DNA of 57,257 nt from contig NZ_CAJYMD010000008.1 in the NCBI RefSeq assembly GCF_913776015.1, positions 1 through 57,257 on the forward strand. Reading direction: 5' to 3'. The translations under genes were made by a program, and so were the position numbers. Below the pieces are notes generated by a model. That model did no database searches, was not told the DNA's origin, and worked only from the letters and a program-made list of their open reading frames with translations. This document shows, one piece after another, positions 48,174-57,257 of the stretch (positions are counted from its first letter, which is position 1; each line of letters begins with the position of its first letter). The DNA is from an uncultured Oxalicibacterium sp. Its GTDB lineage: Bacteria > Pseudomonadota > Gammaproteobacteria > Burkholderiales > Burkholderiaceae_D.

Positions 48174-48202
48174 CTAGCCGGATTGCGCGTGCCCTCAGTG
48201 CG

Positions 48203-48529
48203 TTACGCCTGAATCAGCGTGGCACTGACGGGATGCATCGCGCCCGTAGCCGGATGGCGCAACTTGGAAACGCGTGCAGCGAGAATGGGCGCAACCTGTT
48301 CCCTAGTTAGCCCGTTGCGGACGAAGAAAGCGTCGTCGATATCCAGTTCGGCGCGCACGGTGTCAGATTCAATCGCGATGTCACTGACCTTGCCGAATAA
48401 ATCGATCTGCAAGCCGCTAGCTGGACTACGGATATCAATCAGACGTTGTGCTACCGCCTCGGCAAATTGCCGCGCATCCAAGGCGCGCAAGACAGGAAAG
48501 CAACCATCGATACGAATCCAGATTTTCAT
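48203..48529 (-). CDS. Unrecognised small conserved-looking protein
   Basis: A 108-residue soluble protein beginning MKIWIRIDGCFPVLRALDAR, ending AMHPVSATLIQA. It mixes alternating beta-like segments and short helices; no signal peptide, motif or cofactor site is clear. ATG 48529 is chosen since the longer frame upstream is low-quality. It is convergent with def (29 bases between stops) and divergent from the GGDEF gene. I do not recognise it. Confidence 0.55.
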   Translation of the reverse strand: MKIWIRIDGCFPVLRALDARQFAEAVAQRLIDIRSPASGLQIDLFGKVSDIAIESDTVRAELDIDDAFFVRNGLTREQVAPILAARVSKLRHPATGAMHPVSATLIQA

Positions 48530-48709
48530 TGTGCGATTCCTGATTTGCCTACGGTCTTGCCTGCTTGCGGACGCAACATGTGCATAATTAAAGATTCCAT
48601 TATCGAGATTTAACAAACTTCCACAATTAATACCCTTTTCACAACATTTTATCGTCAATCGCTAGGCTAGAATTGGCGCAACCGATTAAACGGTCGCCTG
48701 CCATAAAAA

Positions 48710-50260
48710 ATGCCTACAACGCGTGCGCCCACCATCCGTGCAAAACTTGTCATGCTGATCCTGGCATGCGTTGTGCCGGCTTCATTGATGGCCATCGTCT
48801 TAATCGCTCACGATTATCAACGCGCACGCGAACACCTGCTGTTCAATCTATTGACGACCGCCCGCACGATGATATCTGTCGTCGATCGCGATCTGGCCAG
48901 CATCGAATCCTCACTGAATGCGCTCAGTACCTCACCCTATCTGGAACAACGCGATTTTCGTGCCTTTCATGCCCAGGCACGTGATGTATTGCTCAGTCAG
49001 GCTGGCGGCGATGATATGCATATTTCGCTGCTCGATAACAAGGGCATCCCTGTCCTGAATACCCGGCGGCCATATGGGACGGCATTTTCCCAATCCAATA
49101 TCGCTGCCGGATATCACTCGATACGGGAAACCGGCAAGCCATTCATTTCCGATATTTTTACCAGTCAGTTTTCCGGTCTGCCAATCATCACGATCGGCGT
49201 GCCGATAAAAGACCGTTACACCTTGCACGCTGCGATCAAGCCGGATCGCTTTTACAAGCTGCTGCAAAGCCAGCGGTTGCCCGCCGAATGGGTTGCCGCC
49301 ATCTTTGACGGTCAGAACACCATCATTGCGCGCAGCCGCGACATGCCACGTTTCGTTGGCAAGAAAGCATCGCAAAGCATGGAAGAACAGTTGTCCAGCG
49401 GCGAACCCATTTTCGTGACTACTAGTCACGACCAAGTCAAACTTTACACGGTCGTTGGCCGCTCAACGGTTTCCAGTTGGTCGCTCGCGATCGGGATTCC
49501 TGAGGACTTGATTAATCAGGAGCTGCGCCAAACCATGCTGTGGCTGATCATTGCCACCATCATCCTGCTTGCCAGCAGCTTGGGGGCAGCGTGGCTGATC
49601 GGCGGCCGTATCGCCGAATCGATTCGCGGCCTGACAGGCCCGGCACTGGCGCTCGGTGCAGGTAACGTTGTAACGGTGCCACCGTTGAATCTGCGCGAAG
49701 CCGATGAAGTCGGCAATTCGCTCGTAAAGGTATCGTACATGCTGCTGCATGCGCAGTATCGTGCCAACCACGATGCCCTGACGGGGCTCGCCAACCGTAG
49801 CCTGTTCAATGAAGTACTGGAACAGCATCTAACTCTATGCAAACGCAACCAGACGCCGCTCTCGATTCTTTATATCGATCTTGATGGTTTCAAGGCCATC
49901 AACGATCAGCATGGTCACGATGTAGGCGATCGCCTACTGTGCACCGTTGCCTCGCGCATGAAAGTGGGCAGCCGACGTTCAGACATGGTGGCGCGGCTTG
50001 GTGGCGATGAGTTTGCGATTATCATGGTTGGAGCAAGCAGAGCCGATAGCGCGGTGGTCGCACAAAAGCTGGTGGATAGTCTGTCGTGCCCTTATGAAAT
50101 CGATGGCATGAAGTTACGCATCTCCGCCAGCATCGGTATAGCCGGCTATCCCGAGTCCGGCGAAACAGTGGAATCACTGTTACAGCGCGCCGATGACGCG
50201 ATGTACCGCGCCAAGGAATTGGGGCGTCAGCGTGTAGAAACGGATGACATCGAATCCTGA
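48710..50260 (+). CDS. Membrane-bound diguanylate cyclase (GGDEF)
   Basis: A 516-residue signalling protein that should make cyclic di-GMP. One span near residues 13-35, a periplasmic Cache-like sensor (about 40-275), a second span (about 275-300), a HAMP-like linker and a C-terminal GGDEF domain. The active-site GGDEF is intact at 431-435 and the inhibitory I-site RRSD is five residues ahead of it, so product feedback is likely. The sensed ligand is unknown. Confidence 0.88.
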   Translation: MPTTRAPTIRAKLVMLILACVVPASLMAIVLIAHDYQRAREHLLFNLLTTARTMISVVDRDLASIESSLNALSTSPYLEQRDFRAFHAQARDVLLSQAGGDDMHISLLDNKGIPVLNTRRPYGTAFSQSNIAAGYHSIRETGKPFISDIFTSQFSGLPIITIGVPIKDRYTLHAAIKPDRFYKLLQSQRLPAEWVAAIFDGQNTIIARSRDMPRFVGKKASQSMEEQLSSGEPIFVTTSHDQVKLYTVVGRSTVSSWSLAIGIPEDLINQELRQTMLWLIIATIILLASSLGAAWLIGGRIAESIRGLTGPALALGAGNVVTVPPLNLREADEVGNSLVKVSYMLLHAQYRANHDALTGLANRSLFNEVLEQHLTLCKRNQTPLSILYIDLDGFKAINDQHGHDVGDRLLCTVASRMKVGSRRSDMVARLGGDEFAIIMVGASRADSAVVAQKLVDSLSCPYEIDGMKLRISASIGIAGYPESGETVESLLQRADDAMYRAKELGRQRVETDDIES

Positions 50261-50342
50261 CGGCAAGACACGACAGCCAACAGATCGGATATCCGCAACG
50301 AATACCGTACCGCGAAGGCGCATCAAAGACTCCTTGGCACAT

Positions 50343-50370
50343 AAAAAAGCAGACAATCGTCTGCTTTTTT
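50343..50370. terminator. Bidirectional terminator between GGDEF gene and mrcA
   Basis: Stem AAAAAAGCAGAC/GTCTGCTTTTTT around a 4-base loop, between the convergent ends at 50260 and 50402. Confidence 0.92.
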
Positions 50371-50401
50371 CATACATCAGCCCATTTGTCCAAATCGACG
50401 C

Positions 50402-52819
50402 TCAACCGCGATAGAGATCATCCATGCGTTTTTGCTGCCGCTCTTCAGGACTATTTGGCGGCGGTGCGGTTTGCGGCTGAGAGTCCTGGCTTGGCGTAAA
50501 GAATCGCTCCCAGAAACTCTTTTCCTCATCAACATCCAGCGAACGCACAGCATTCGGACTGTCGACATAATCGCTGTACATCCAGTCATCTTCCGCACGT
50601 ACCAACCCTGGTGGCACGACGGGCGACATTTCAGGCTTGCCGCGCAAGGCGGTACGCATGTAATCGGTCCAGATCGGCAAGGCGAGCGTACTGCCGAATT
50701 CACGACCGCCGAGCGAGCGCGGCTTGTCGTACCCCATCCAGGCGACGCCGACGATATCGCGACCGTAACCGGCAAACCAGCCATCCATTGCATCGTTGGT
50801 GGTGCCGGTCTTGCCCGCCAGATCGCTGCGCCCCAGACGTTGTCCGGCCAGATAGCCGGTGCCCGACCGCACCACATCGCGCATCATCGAATCGGTGACG
50901 AAGGCATTGCGCGGGGAAATGGCGCGGATGGTTTCATCACCGGCTTTCGGGTGATCGGCTTCGAGCAAGACTTTGCCTTGCGCATCGAGCACTTTCTCGA
51001 TCAGATACGGCGTGACGCGGAATCCACCGTTCGCAAAAACGGCATAAGCGCCCGCCATTTGCAGTGGCGTCACCGAGCCGGTACCCAGTGTCAAGGTCAG
51101 ATTCAAAGGCTGCTTGGCAGGATCGAAGCCAAACTGGCTCAGATGCTCGACAGCGAACTGTGGCGTGATCTTGCGCAGGATACGAATCGATACCAGGTTT
51201 TTCGAACGCTTCAAGCCGTTACGCATCGTGATCGGACCGTCGTACTGGCCGTTGTCATTGCCTGGATTCCAGATTTTGCCATCCTGCTGCAAACCGCCGT
51301 CATCCGACAACTGCGCATCGTTGACGATGGTACTGGGCGACAAACCGCGTTCCAGTGCAGCCGAATAGACGAATGGCTTGATCGTCGAGCCAGGCTGACG
51401 CCAAGCCTGCGTCACGTGGTCGAACTGGTTCTGCGCGAAGTCGAAGCCGCCGACCAGTGCACGAATCGAACCGTCTTGGCCATTCAGTGCGACAAAACCG
51501 GCCGCCACTTCGGGCAACTGCACGATCGACCATTTGTTCTTGACCGCAACGACACGAATGATGGAACCGGGCTTGAGCTTTTTCGGCTCCGCGGCCTTGG
51601 GCGCGAGGCTGGATGCGGCGAACTTCAAGCCGTCACCGGTGATTTCCACCACATCGCCCGACAGCAAGGCTGCCTGCACGCGTTTTGGCGAGGCCTCCAG
51701 AACGACGGCTGCTTTCAGATCGTCGCTATCCGGATAGCGGCCCAGTGCTTCCTCGATCGCCTGATCGCGATCTTCGGCATCCTGTGGCAATTCGATCTGT
51801 CCTTCCGGGCCGCGATAACCATGACGACGGTCGTAATCCAGAATGCCACGACGAACCGATGCATAGGCCGCATCCTGATCGGCTTTTACGAGTGTCGTAT
51901 AGACCGTGTAACCGGCGGTGTAGATCGCATCGCCATATTGGCCATACATGAAGCGGCGTACGGATTCTGCCGCAAATTCGGCATGCGTACGGTATTGGCC
52001 GCCATCGCGACGCACCTGCGACTCTTCATGCCGCGCCTGATCGTATTGCGCCTGCGTGATGAAATTCAGATCGTGCATGCGCTTGAGCACATATTGCTGA
52101 CGTTCTGTCGCACGCTTTGGATTGACCACCGGATTGGCACTTGCTGGCGCCTTGGGTAGGCCCGCCAGCATGGCCGCCTCGGCAATCGTCAATTCCTTGA
52201 TCGGCTTGCCGAAATAGATGCGCGCTGCGCTACCGAACCCATAGGCGCGCTGTCCCAGATAAATCTGGTTCATGTAGAGCTCAAGAATCTGATCCTTGGT
52301 CAGATTGCGTTCAATCTGGTAGGCCAGCAACACTTCCTGCAGTTTGCGGCTATAGGTTTTCTGGCGCGTCAGAAGGAAGGTGCGTGCCACCTGCATGGTG
52401 ATGGTCGAAGCGCCCTGCGAACGACTGCGTACGAGATTGGCCAGGCCCGCCCGCACAATGCCGAGAAAATCGACACCACCATGCTCGTAGAAATTGTTGT
52501 CTTCGATGGCGATGATCGCTTTCTTCAGGTGATCGGGTACCTGCGCAATCGGCACGAAATCGCGTCGCTCTTCGCCATATTCCCCTATCAGCGCCCCATC
52601 CGCGGTATAGACGCGCAGCGGGATCTTGGGCTTGTAATCAGTCAGCGCATCAATGGATGGCAGGTTGGGCATGATGAAGGCGAATACCCACAAGGCAAAG
52701 ATGACCACCAGCCCGGCAAAACCGACGCCAGCCGCGACAGCGGCCTGGCGCAACTTGATATCGGTCGGTCGCTCAGACCACGCAACGAACTGCTCGGAAA
52801 GATACTTGATGAACCGCAA
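50402..52819 (-). CDS. mrcA: Penicillin-binding protein 1A
   Basis: Bifunctional class A PBP making and cross-linking peptidoglycan, about 805 residues. After an N-terminal span (VGFAGLVVIFALWVFAFIM) come the glycosyltransferase motifs EDNNFYEHGGVD and GASTITMQ, and then an OB-type insert. The transpeptidase has SxxK as STIKPF, SxN as SKN and KTGT as GKTGTTND. No ATG exists in the N-terminal frame; TTG at 52819 with AGAGG about 7 bases upstream is the best start. A second TTG lies at 52906. Confidence 0.93.
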   Translation of the reverse strand: MRFIKYLSEQFVAWSERPTDIKLRQAAVAAGVGFAGLVVIFALWVFAFIMPNLPSIDALTDYKPKIPLRVYTADGALIGEYGEERRDFVPIAQVPDHLKKAIIAIEDNNFYEHGGVDFLGIVRAGLANLVRSRSQGASTITMQVARTFLLTRQKTYSRKLQEVLLAYQIERNLTKDQILELYMNQIYLGQRAYGFGSAARIYFGKPIKELTIAEAAMLAGLPKAPASANPVVNPKRATERQQYVLKRMHDLNFITQAQYDQARHEESQVRRDGGQYRTHAEFAAESVRRFMYGQYGDAIYTAGYTVYTTLVKADQDAAYASVRRGILDYDRRHGYRGPEGQIELPQDAEDRDQAIEEALGRYPDSDDLKAAVVLEASPKRVQAALLSGDVVEITGDGLKFAASSLAPKAAEPKKLKPGSIIRVVAVKNKWSIVQLPEVAAGFVALNGQDGSIRALVGGFDFAQNQFDHVTQAWRQPGSTIKPFVYSAALERGLSPSTIVNDAQLSDDGGLQQDGKIWNPGNDNGQYDGPITMRNGLKRSKNLVSIRILRKITPQFAVEHLSQFGFDPAKQPLNLTLTLGTGSVTPLQMAGAYAVFANGGFRVTPYLIEKVLDAQGKVLLEADHPKAGDETIRAISPRNAFVTDSMMRDVVRSGTGYLAGQRLGRSDLAGKTGTTNDAMDGWFAGYGRDIVGVAWMGYDKPRSLGGREFGSTLALPIWTDYMRTALRGKPEMSPVVPPGLVRAEDDWMYSDYVDSPNAVRSLDVDEEKSFWERFFTPSQDSQPQTAPPPNSPEERQQKRMDDLYRG

Positions 52820-53017
52820 GGCGAACCTCTGTATGTACTGTGTATAGAGCGAATGTAAAACCAGCCAAATACAAACTGGCAACTGCGAAACTGATTTGCG
52901 CCGCAACTTTATCAGGCATTGCCGGATCGAGTTGAAAGCAATTGTTTTTACGTTAAGAAAACGTAACCCTGCATGGACCGCATCACGCGGGAAGCGTTTC
53001 CGAAAATCGTTGTCCTC

Positions 53018-54307
53018 TTAGCCAATATGCGCGCCTTCAGGTAAGCGCAAACGGCCGGTATGGTAGTCGTAATCGTATAGTTCACCATAGCGCCCCCACT
53101 CAATCGCCGTCTCCAGGATGGCTTGTGCCGCATCGCTTTCGCGATTCTCGGACAGAGATTCGATGAACTGTTTCTCGGGCAATTCACCGCTGGTTTCGCG
53201 TTCCAGCTCCGCACGAATGTGCATCGCCAGTGGCACATGCAACAACAATTGCTGGCCAAACATTTCCTTGCGCATCATGTGCGGTACATGGCTGTAACGG
53301 TGCCCAAGAGCAGTGAGTGCGATATCGCCCTGTTCCACTTGCGCCAAGCCAAGCAAATTGAGTGCCTCATAGGCAGGAAACAAGTCTTCGTCGGGCAATT
53401 GCGCTTCGTCGGCCAGCTTGGGCAGATCAGCACGACCATGAAATGGTGCTGCTGCCAGCAGATCAAGCACGGCTTCAATACGCGCCACACCCGCTTGTGG
53501 CAAGGCGTCGCTCCAGGACTTGCGCGCTGCGGCAGCGACCGGACGCATCGTCATCAATCCATAAACCTGATCGATGAGCGCGCGCACGGCGGGCGAATCG
53601 GCATTGCGCGGACGCGGCAGGTTGACGGCAATTTCGGTACCGATGCGGCCGGGGCTACTGGTCATGACGAGAATGCGGTCGGCCATCATGACCGCTTCCT
53701 CGATGTTGTGCGACACCACCAGAATGCCCTTGGTCGGGATGCGTCGCGCCTCCCACATTTCGAGAATATCGTCGCGCAGGGTTTCGCCTGTCAGCACATC
53801 GAGCGCCGAGAAGGCTTCATCCATCAGCAGCACATCTGGGCCAGTCACCAGACCGCGTGCGATACCGACGCGCTGCTTCATGCCACCTGAAAGCTCGCGC
53901 GGCAAGGCACCACCGAAACCGGCCAAGCCGATCAAGTCCAGCATGGCATCGGCGCGTTGCGCGCGCTCGTCGGCGGGCACGCCTTGCGCTTCGAGACCCA
54001 GTTCGACATTCTGTTGCACCGTCAGCCAGGGAAACAACGCAAACGACTGAAATACCATTGCAATACCCGGCACGGGTTCCTTGATATCGCGCCCGCGATA
54101 ACGCGCGCTGCCTCCATCAGCACGTACCAAACCGGCCATGATGCGCAATAGTGTCGATTTGCCCGAACCCGATTTGCCCAGCAAGGCGACGATTTCGCCT
54201 TCGCGCAGGGCGAAGTCCACGTTTTCCAGTACGTGCGATGCAATGCCATCGGCAGTGCGGAAGGATTTCGTCACGCCTTCCAGCGTGATCAATGCCTGAT
54301 CGTTCAT
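53018..54307 (-). CDS. ABC transporter ATPase with C-terminal AAA-associated domain
   Basis: A 429-residue ATPase of the nitrate/sulfonate/taurine (NitT/TauT) group: Walker A GKSGSGKST, signature LSGGMKQRVGIARG, Walker B VLLMDEAFSALD. Residues past about 270 form the AAA-associated C-terminal domain found in NrtC-like proteins, which may bind a regulator. ATG 54307 is chosen as the first Met of the MNDQALITLEGVTKSF start. It follows the permease by 17 bases. No binding protein gene is in the window, so the substrate cannot be read. Confidence 0.85.
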   Translation of the reverse strand: MNDQALITLEGVTKSFRTADGIASHVLENVDFALREGEIVALLGKSGSGKSTLLRIMAGLVRADGGSARYRGRDIKEPVPGIAMVFQSFALFPWLTVQQNVELGLEAQGVPADERAQRADAMLDLIGLAGFGGALPRELSGGMKQRVGIARGLVTGPDVLLMDEAFSALDVLTGETLRDDILEMWEARRIPTKGILVVSHNIEEAVMMADRILVMTSSPGRIGTEIAVNLPRPRNADSPAVRALIDQVYGLMTMRPVAAAARKSWSDALPQAGVARIEAVLDLLAAAPFHGRADLPKLADEAQLPDEDLFPAYEALNLLGLAQVEQGDIALTALGHRYSHVPHMMRKEMFGQQLLLHVPLAMHIRAELERETSGELPEKQFIESLSENRESDAAQAILETAIEWGRYGELYDYDYHTGRLRLPEGAHIG

Positions 54308-54324
54308 TTTTTCGTCTCCCGTAT

Positions 54325-56067
54325 TCAATTGCTGCGCGCCTCGGCCAGCAGATAGAGTCGCCGCCAGAAAAAGCGGTTCAGCAACATCACGAAAATGCAC
54401 ATCACCCCGATACCCAGAGCGATGCGATGGAAATCACCGGCATCGGTGGTCTGCTTGATATAACTGCCAAGACCGGTAGCCGCCAGGGTGGTATTCCCCC
54501 AGGTGACATATTCGGCAACGATGCTGGCGTTCCACGAACCGCCGCTGGCCGTGATCGCGCCAGTCACAAAACTTGGAAAGACGGCAGGCAGGTAGACGCG
54601 CTTCCATTTCATCCAGCCCTTGAGGCCGAGATTGTCTGCCGCCAGACGCAATTCGTTGGGAATCGCGCTTGCCCCAGCCACTACGTTGAACAAGATGTAC
54701 CACTGCGTGCCGAATACCATCAGTGGGCTGAGCCAAATATTGGCATTCAGATCCAGCTTCAGCAGCACGAACACCACGAAAGGAAACATCAGATTCACCG
54801 GGAATGCCGCCAGAAACTGGGCGACGCCCTGCACGCGCTGCGCCCATGCCGGACGCAAACCGATCCACACGGCAATCGGCACCCACACCAGCGATGCCAG
54901 ACCGATCAGCAGCATCACACGCAGCAAGGTGATGCAGCCCAGCCAGACGACATGCGCCGTCTCGGCCCAGCCGACTTCCGCATGGATGAAGATGCCAAGG
55001 CGAATCACTGCCAGGGTCGTCACCGTCAGGATCACGCCATCCCAGAAGCCCGCCGGGATAGGTGCGAGGCGTGTTTTACGACGTGAAACCGCTGTGCCAT
55101 CCTGCCCTTGTTGGGGCAGGCGAAACCAGCCAAGCGCACGCGCCAGTCGCGCTGTCACCTTGCTCCAGAACAAACGCATCCAGCGCGAACGACGCCCCAG
55201 ATCGAGCAGCCAGGAACGTTGTGCAATATCGCCCGGTGACTCCTCGAAACGGAATTTGTCGGCCCATGCCAGCAAGGGGCGAAAGAACAACTGGTCGTAC
55301 AGCACAATGCCAGCCAGCATGGCGACGATGGCCCACAAGATCGCGTGCACATCGCGCGCCTCGATGGCGGTTTCGATGTAGGCACCGATGCCGGGCAATC
55401 GGATGTCCTGCCCCGCTACCGAAATGGCTTCGGAGGCAACCAGAAAAAACCAGCCGCCCGACATCGACATCATCATGTTCCACAGCAGGCCCGGCATTGC
55501 AAACGGCAATTCCAGCCGCCAGAAACGCTGCCAGCCCGAAAGCCGGAAGATGCGGGCCGCTTCATTGAGTTCCGGCGGCACCGTACGGATCGATTGATAC
55601 AGGCTGAACGCCATGTTCCATGCCTGCGACGTAAAGATCGCAAAGATGGCCGCGCATTCAACGCCCAGCATGTTACCGGGGAAAAGTGCGATGAAGGGTG
55701 CAATCGCAATTGCCTGAAAACCGAGGATCGGCACCGACTGCAGAATGTCCAGTGACGGAATCATCACCTTTTCTGCCGCCCGATATTTCGCAGCGACCGC
55801 CGCGAACACGAAGCTGAACAGCAAGGCAAACGCCAGCGCCGTGAACATGCGCAGGATGGTACGGAACAGGTAATACGGCAGATTGACCGGATCGAGCGAA
55901 ATCGCCGTCACCTGCCCGACCACAAAGGGCCGCGTCATCTGCATGGCGCCAAACGCCAGCGCGACCAATACGGCCAGCACGAGCGGCAACAAAGCCCAAT
56001 CCCAGCGATTGGGCGAGACAGCGAGCAATGAACGCGCGTGCCGACGCGGAGTGAACAATTCAAACAT
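54325..56067 (-). CDS. Double-length ABC permease (two fused permease domains)
   Basis: A 580-residue membrane protein with about 12 spans and two binding-protein-dependent permease domains in tandem, each with an EAA-type coupling loop (IFRLSGWQRFWRLELPFAMP and LGLKGWMKWKRVYLPAVFPS). A single gene thus forms the full channel. ATG 56067 is the start of MFELFTPRRHARSLLAV; the upstream frame is non-coding in character. Related anion or sulfonate importers have two separate copies. It pairs with the ATPase that follows. The substrate is unknown. Confidence 0.85.
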   Translation of the reverse strand: MFELFTPRRHARSLLAVSPNRWDWALLPLVLAVLVALAFGAMQMTRPFVVGQVTAISLDPVNLPYYLFRTILRMFTALAFALLFSFVFAAVAAKYRAAEKVMIPSLDILQSVPILGFQAIAIAPFIALFPGNMLGVECAAIFAIFTSQAWNMAFSLYQSIRTVPPELNEAARIFRLSGWQRFWRLELPFAMPGLLWNMMMSMSGGWFFLVASEAISVAGQDIRLPGIGAYIETAIEARDVHAILWAIVAMLAGIVLYDQLFFRPLLAWADKFRFEESPGDIAQRSWLLDLGRRSRWMRLFWSKVTARLARALGWFRLPQQGQDGTAVSRRKTRLAPIPAGFWDGVILTVTTLAVIRLGIFIHAEVGWAETAHVVWLGCITLLRVMLLIGLASLVWVPIAVWIGLRPAWAQRVQGVAQFLAAFPVNLMFPFVVFVLLKLDLNANIWLSPLMVFGTQWYILFNVVAGASAIPNELRLAADNLGLKGWMKWKRVYLPAVFPSFVTGAITASGGSWNASIVAEYVTWGNTTLAATGLGSYIKQTTDAGDFHRIALGIGVMCIFVMLLNRFFWRRLYLLAEARSN

Positions 56068-56370
56068 GGGGATACTGCCAGCAAGACGAGTCCATCGGGC
56101 CACCCGCTGGCGGGCGGCGACATGCCCCTTTAACGCAGCGACAATATTGCCGGTGTACAAAAGGTCGCCGAATCTTGCATCAGGTCGCGTGAAATTTGCG
56201 TTATCGGTACGAAACGATCCTGTTAGCCGATCGTTCGCCGCTGGATGATGAAAGTTTTTAACGCCGCCCTAACACGATTGGCATGTAAGGGGCGCTAGCA
56301 TTTACAATCATGCCCTGTAACCGCATCGATGCGATTTTCGCTAACGCTACATTTCTGATTCGGATTCTCC
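56068..56370. promoter_or_regulatory. Divergent control region between ABC permease and fnr
   Basis: A 303-base gap without an ORF that I trust. It contains an imperfect dyad AACGATC (56213-56219) / GATCGTT (56229-56235) with a 9-base spacer and a possible -10 TACAAT at 56303. No FNR box (TTGAT-N4-ATCAA) is visible, so autoregulation by FNR is not supported here. Confidence 0.4.
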
Positions 56371-57123
56371 ATGACCCAACCCTCTCCTTCTGCCGAACCA
56401 TTGAACGTGCATGCGTTGCGCGCCAGCTGCTCCAATTGCAGCATGCACCAACTCTGTCTGCCGATGGGGCTGGGGGAAAATGACATGGCACGGCTCGATC
56501 AAATCATCGGCCGCCGTCGCAAGGTGCCCCGCGACGGCCATTTGTATCGCATGAACGATCCGTTTACCAATTTGTACGCGATCCGCCTGGGCCACTTCAA
56601 GACCTGCCAGGTCAACGCCGGTGGTGAGCAGCAGATCACCGGATTTCAGATGACGGGTGAATTGCTCGGTATGGATGCGATCAGCACCGATCGCCATCAC
56701 TGCGATGCGATTGCGCTGGAAGACAGCGAGGTCTGCGAGATTCCTTTCCCGCGTCTGGAAGAACTGTTTGGCACGATGCCGACACTGCTGCGCCATTTCC
56801 ATCGCATGATGAGTCAGGAAATCACGCGCGAGCAGAATGTCATGCTTTTGCTGGGCAATATGCGCGCCGAGCAGCGTTTTGCCGCTTTCCTCGTCAACCT
56901 TGCCTCGCGCTATCTGACCCGCGGCTATTCGTCGACCCATTTTCAGTTGCGCATGTCGCGCGAAGACATCGGCAATTATCTCGGCCTGACAATCGAAAGC
57001 ATTAGCCGCCTGCTGTCCAAGTTCAAGAAGCAGGGATTGTTGAAGGTCAATAATCGCCAGATCGAATTGCTCGATTTGCCGACACTGAAAGCCATGGCCG
57101 TAGGCAGCGACGTGTGCGCTTGA
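56371..57123 (+). CDS. fnr: FNR, oxygen-sensing transcription regulator
   Basis: A 250-residue Crp/Fnr protein that binds DNA as a dimer when its [4Fe-4S] cluster is intact under low oxygen. The four cluster cysteines C20, C23, C29 (ASCSNCSMHQLC) and C122 (VCEIPF) fall at the same residue numbers as in E. coli FNR. The C-terminal helix-turn-helix has the recognition segment TIESISRLLS with the E..SR signature. It may control anaerobic genes such as the formate dehydrogenase operon, but no FNR box was seen before fdoG. Confidence 0.95.
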   Translation: MTQPSPSAEPLNVHALRASCSNCSMHQLCLPMGLGENDMARLDQIIGRRRKVPRDGHLYRMNDPFTNLYAIRLGHFKTCQVNAGGEQQITGFQMTGELLGMDAISTDRHHCDAIALEDSEVCEIPFPRLEELFGTMPTLLRHFHRMMSQEITREQNVMLLLGNMRAEQRFAAFLVNLASRYLTRGYSSTHFQLRMSREDIGNYLGLTIESISRLLSKFKKQGLLKVNNRQIELLDLPTLKAMAVGSDVCA

Positions 57124-57257
57124 AACGTGCACATTACCGAGATATCCAACTGAATCTCGCCTAACGCTGGCGCACGCCTTGCTTGCAAGGAAATGCTACG
57201 AAGCTTGTCCGAAACACATTTGGCAAGCATTTCGCTATACGTCTGCTTTTACGGAAG

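Noticed and set aside
56976-57230. Minus-strand frame at the right end as a gene
   Set aside because: It lies mostly opposite the fnr DNA-binding domain and has no coding features of its own; the last 134 bases show nothing else.

Overview
The window (about 55% G+C, tightly packed operons, few intergenic gaps) looks like chromosome of a betaproteobacterium, most likely Burkholderiales and possibly Oxalobacteraceae. The evidence is gene content and protein style: a peroxide-stable-looking FNR with C20/C23/C29/C122, PBP1a, long proteobacterial UrtB, and a CadR/Czc system. The family-level placement is inference; I had no database.

Left edge (1-972): the control region of what looks like a filamentous (Inovirus-type) prophage. 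Two overlapping small genes run left off the window and a small HTH/membrane repressor-like gene runs right, with three operator-like repeats between them. A XerD-arm-like sequence sits at the end of the repressor gene and may mark the phage-host junction.

1.0-16.9 kb: a selenium island. On the plus strand lie a small unknown gene, selU/mnmH, selD, a four-gene ABC transporter of the putative selenate type, and a methyltransferase. Convergent to it, on the minus strand, is a formate dehydrogenase-O/N operon, fdoG (Sec codon UGA at codon 196, with a SECIS hairpin) - fdoH - fdoI - fdhE - selA - selB, ending in the tRNA-Sec gene selC. Selenium entry, activation, Sec-tRNA synthesis, decoding and the selenoprotein are thus all in one 16-kb block.

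16.9-22.7 kb: accessory genes: a lipoprotein, a DUF1989 protein paired with a YqcI/YcgG-family heme enzyme (both families have known guanidino chemistry), psiF, gluconokinase, an alpha/beta hydrolase, a LytM-type M23 peptidase and a CatB/Vat acetyltransferase.

22.7-35.0 kb: a urea nitrogen module: allophanate hydrolase, urea carboxylase and a GntR/FCD regulator, followed by the five-gene urea ABC transporter urtABCDE. Both transcription units have the same promoter layout: an NtrC-like dyad, a sigma-54 -24/-12 element and an almost identical palindrome at the predicted start site. This predicts nitrogen-limitation activation plus local GntR control of uptake and breakdown together.

35.1-38.3 kb: a Fur-box operon of DUF4198, DUF3649, PepSY-TM and DUF3325 membrane proteins, probably metal (iron/nickel/cobalt) related. 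38.4-47.5 kb: a heavy-metal efflux operon, P-type ATPase - czcI - czcC - czcB - czcA, driven by one MerR-type promoter and a divergent cadR/pbrR-type regulator.

47.6-57.3 kb: housekeeping and signalling genes: peptide deformylase, an unknown 108-residue protein, a membrane GGDEF cyclase, PBP1a (mrcA, TTG start), an ABC ATPase with a double-length permease but no binding protein, and fnr. No insertion sequence, CRISPR array or rRNA gene was seen.
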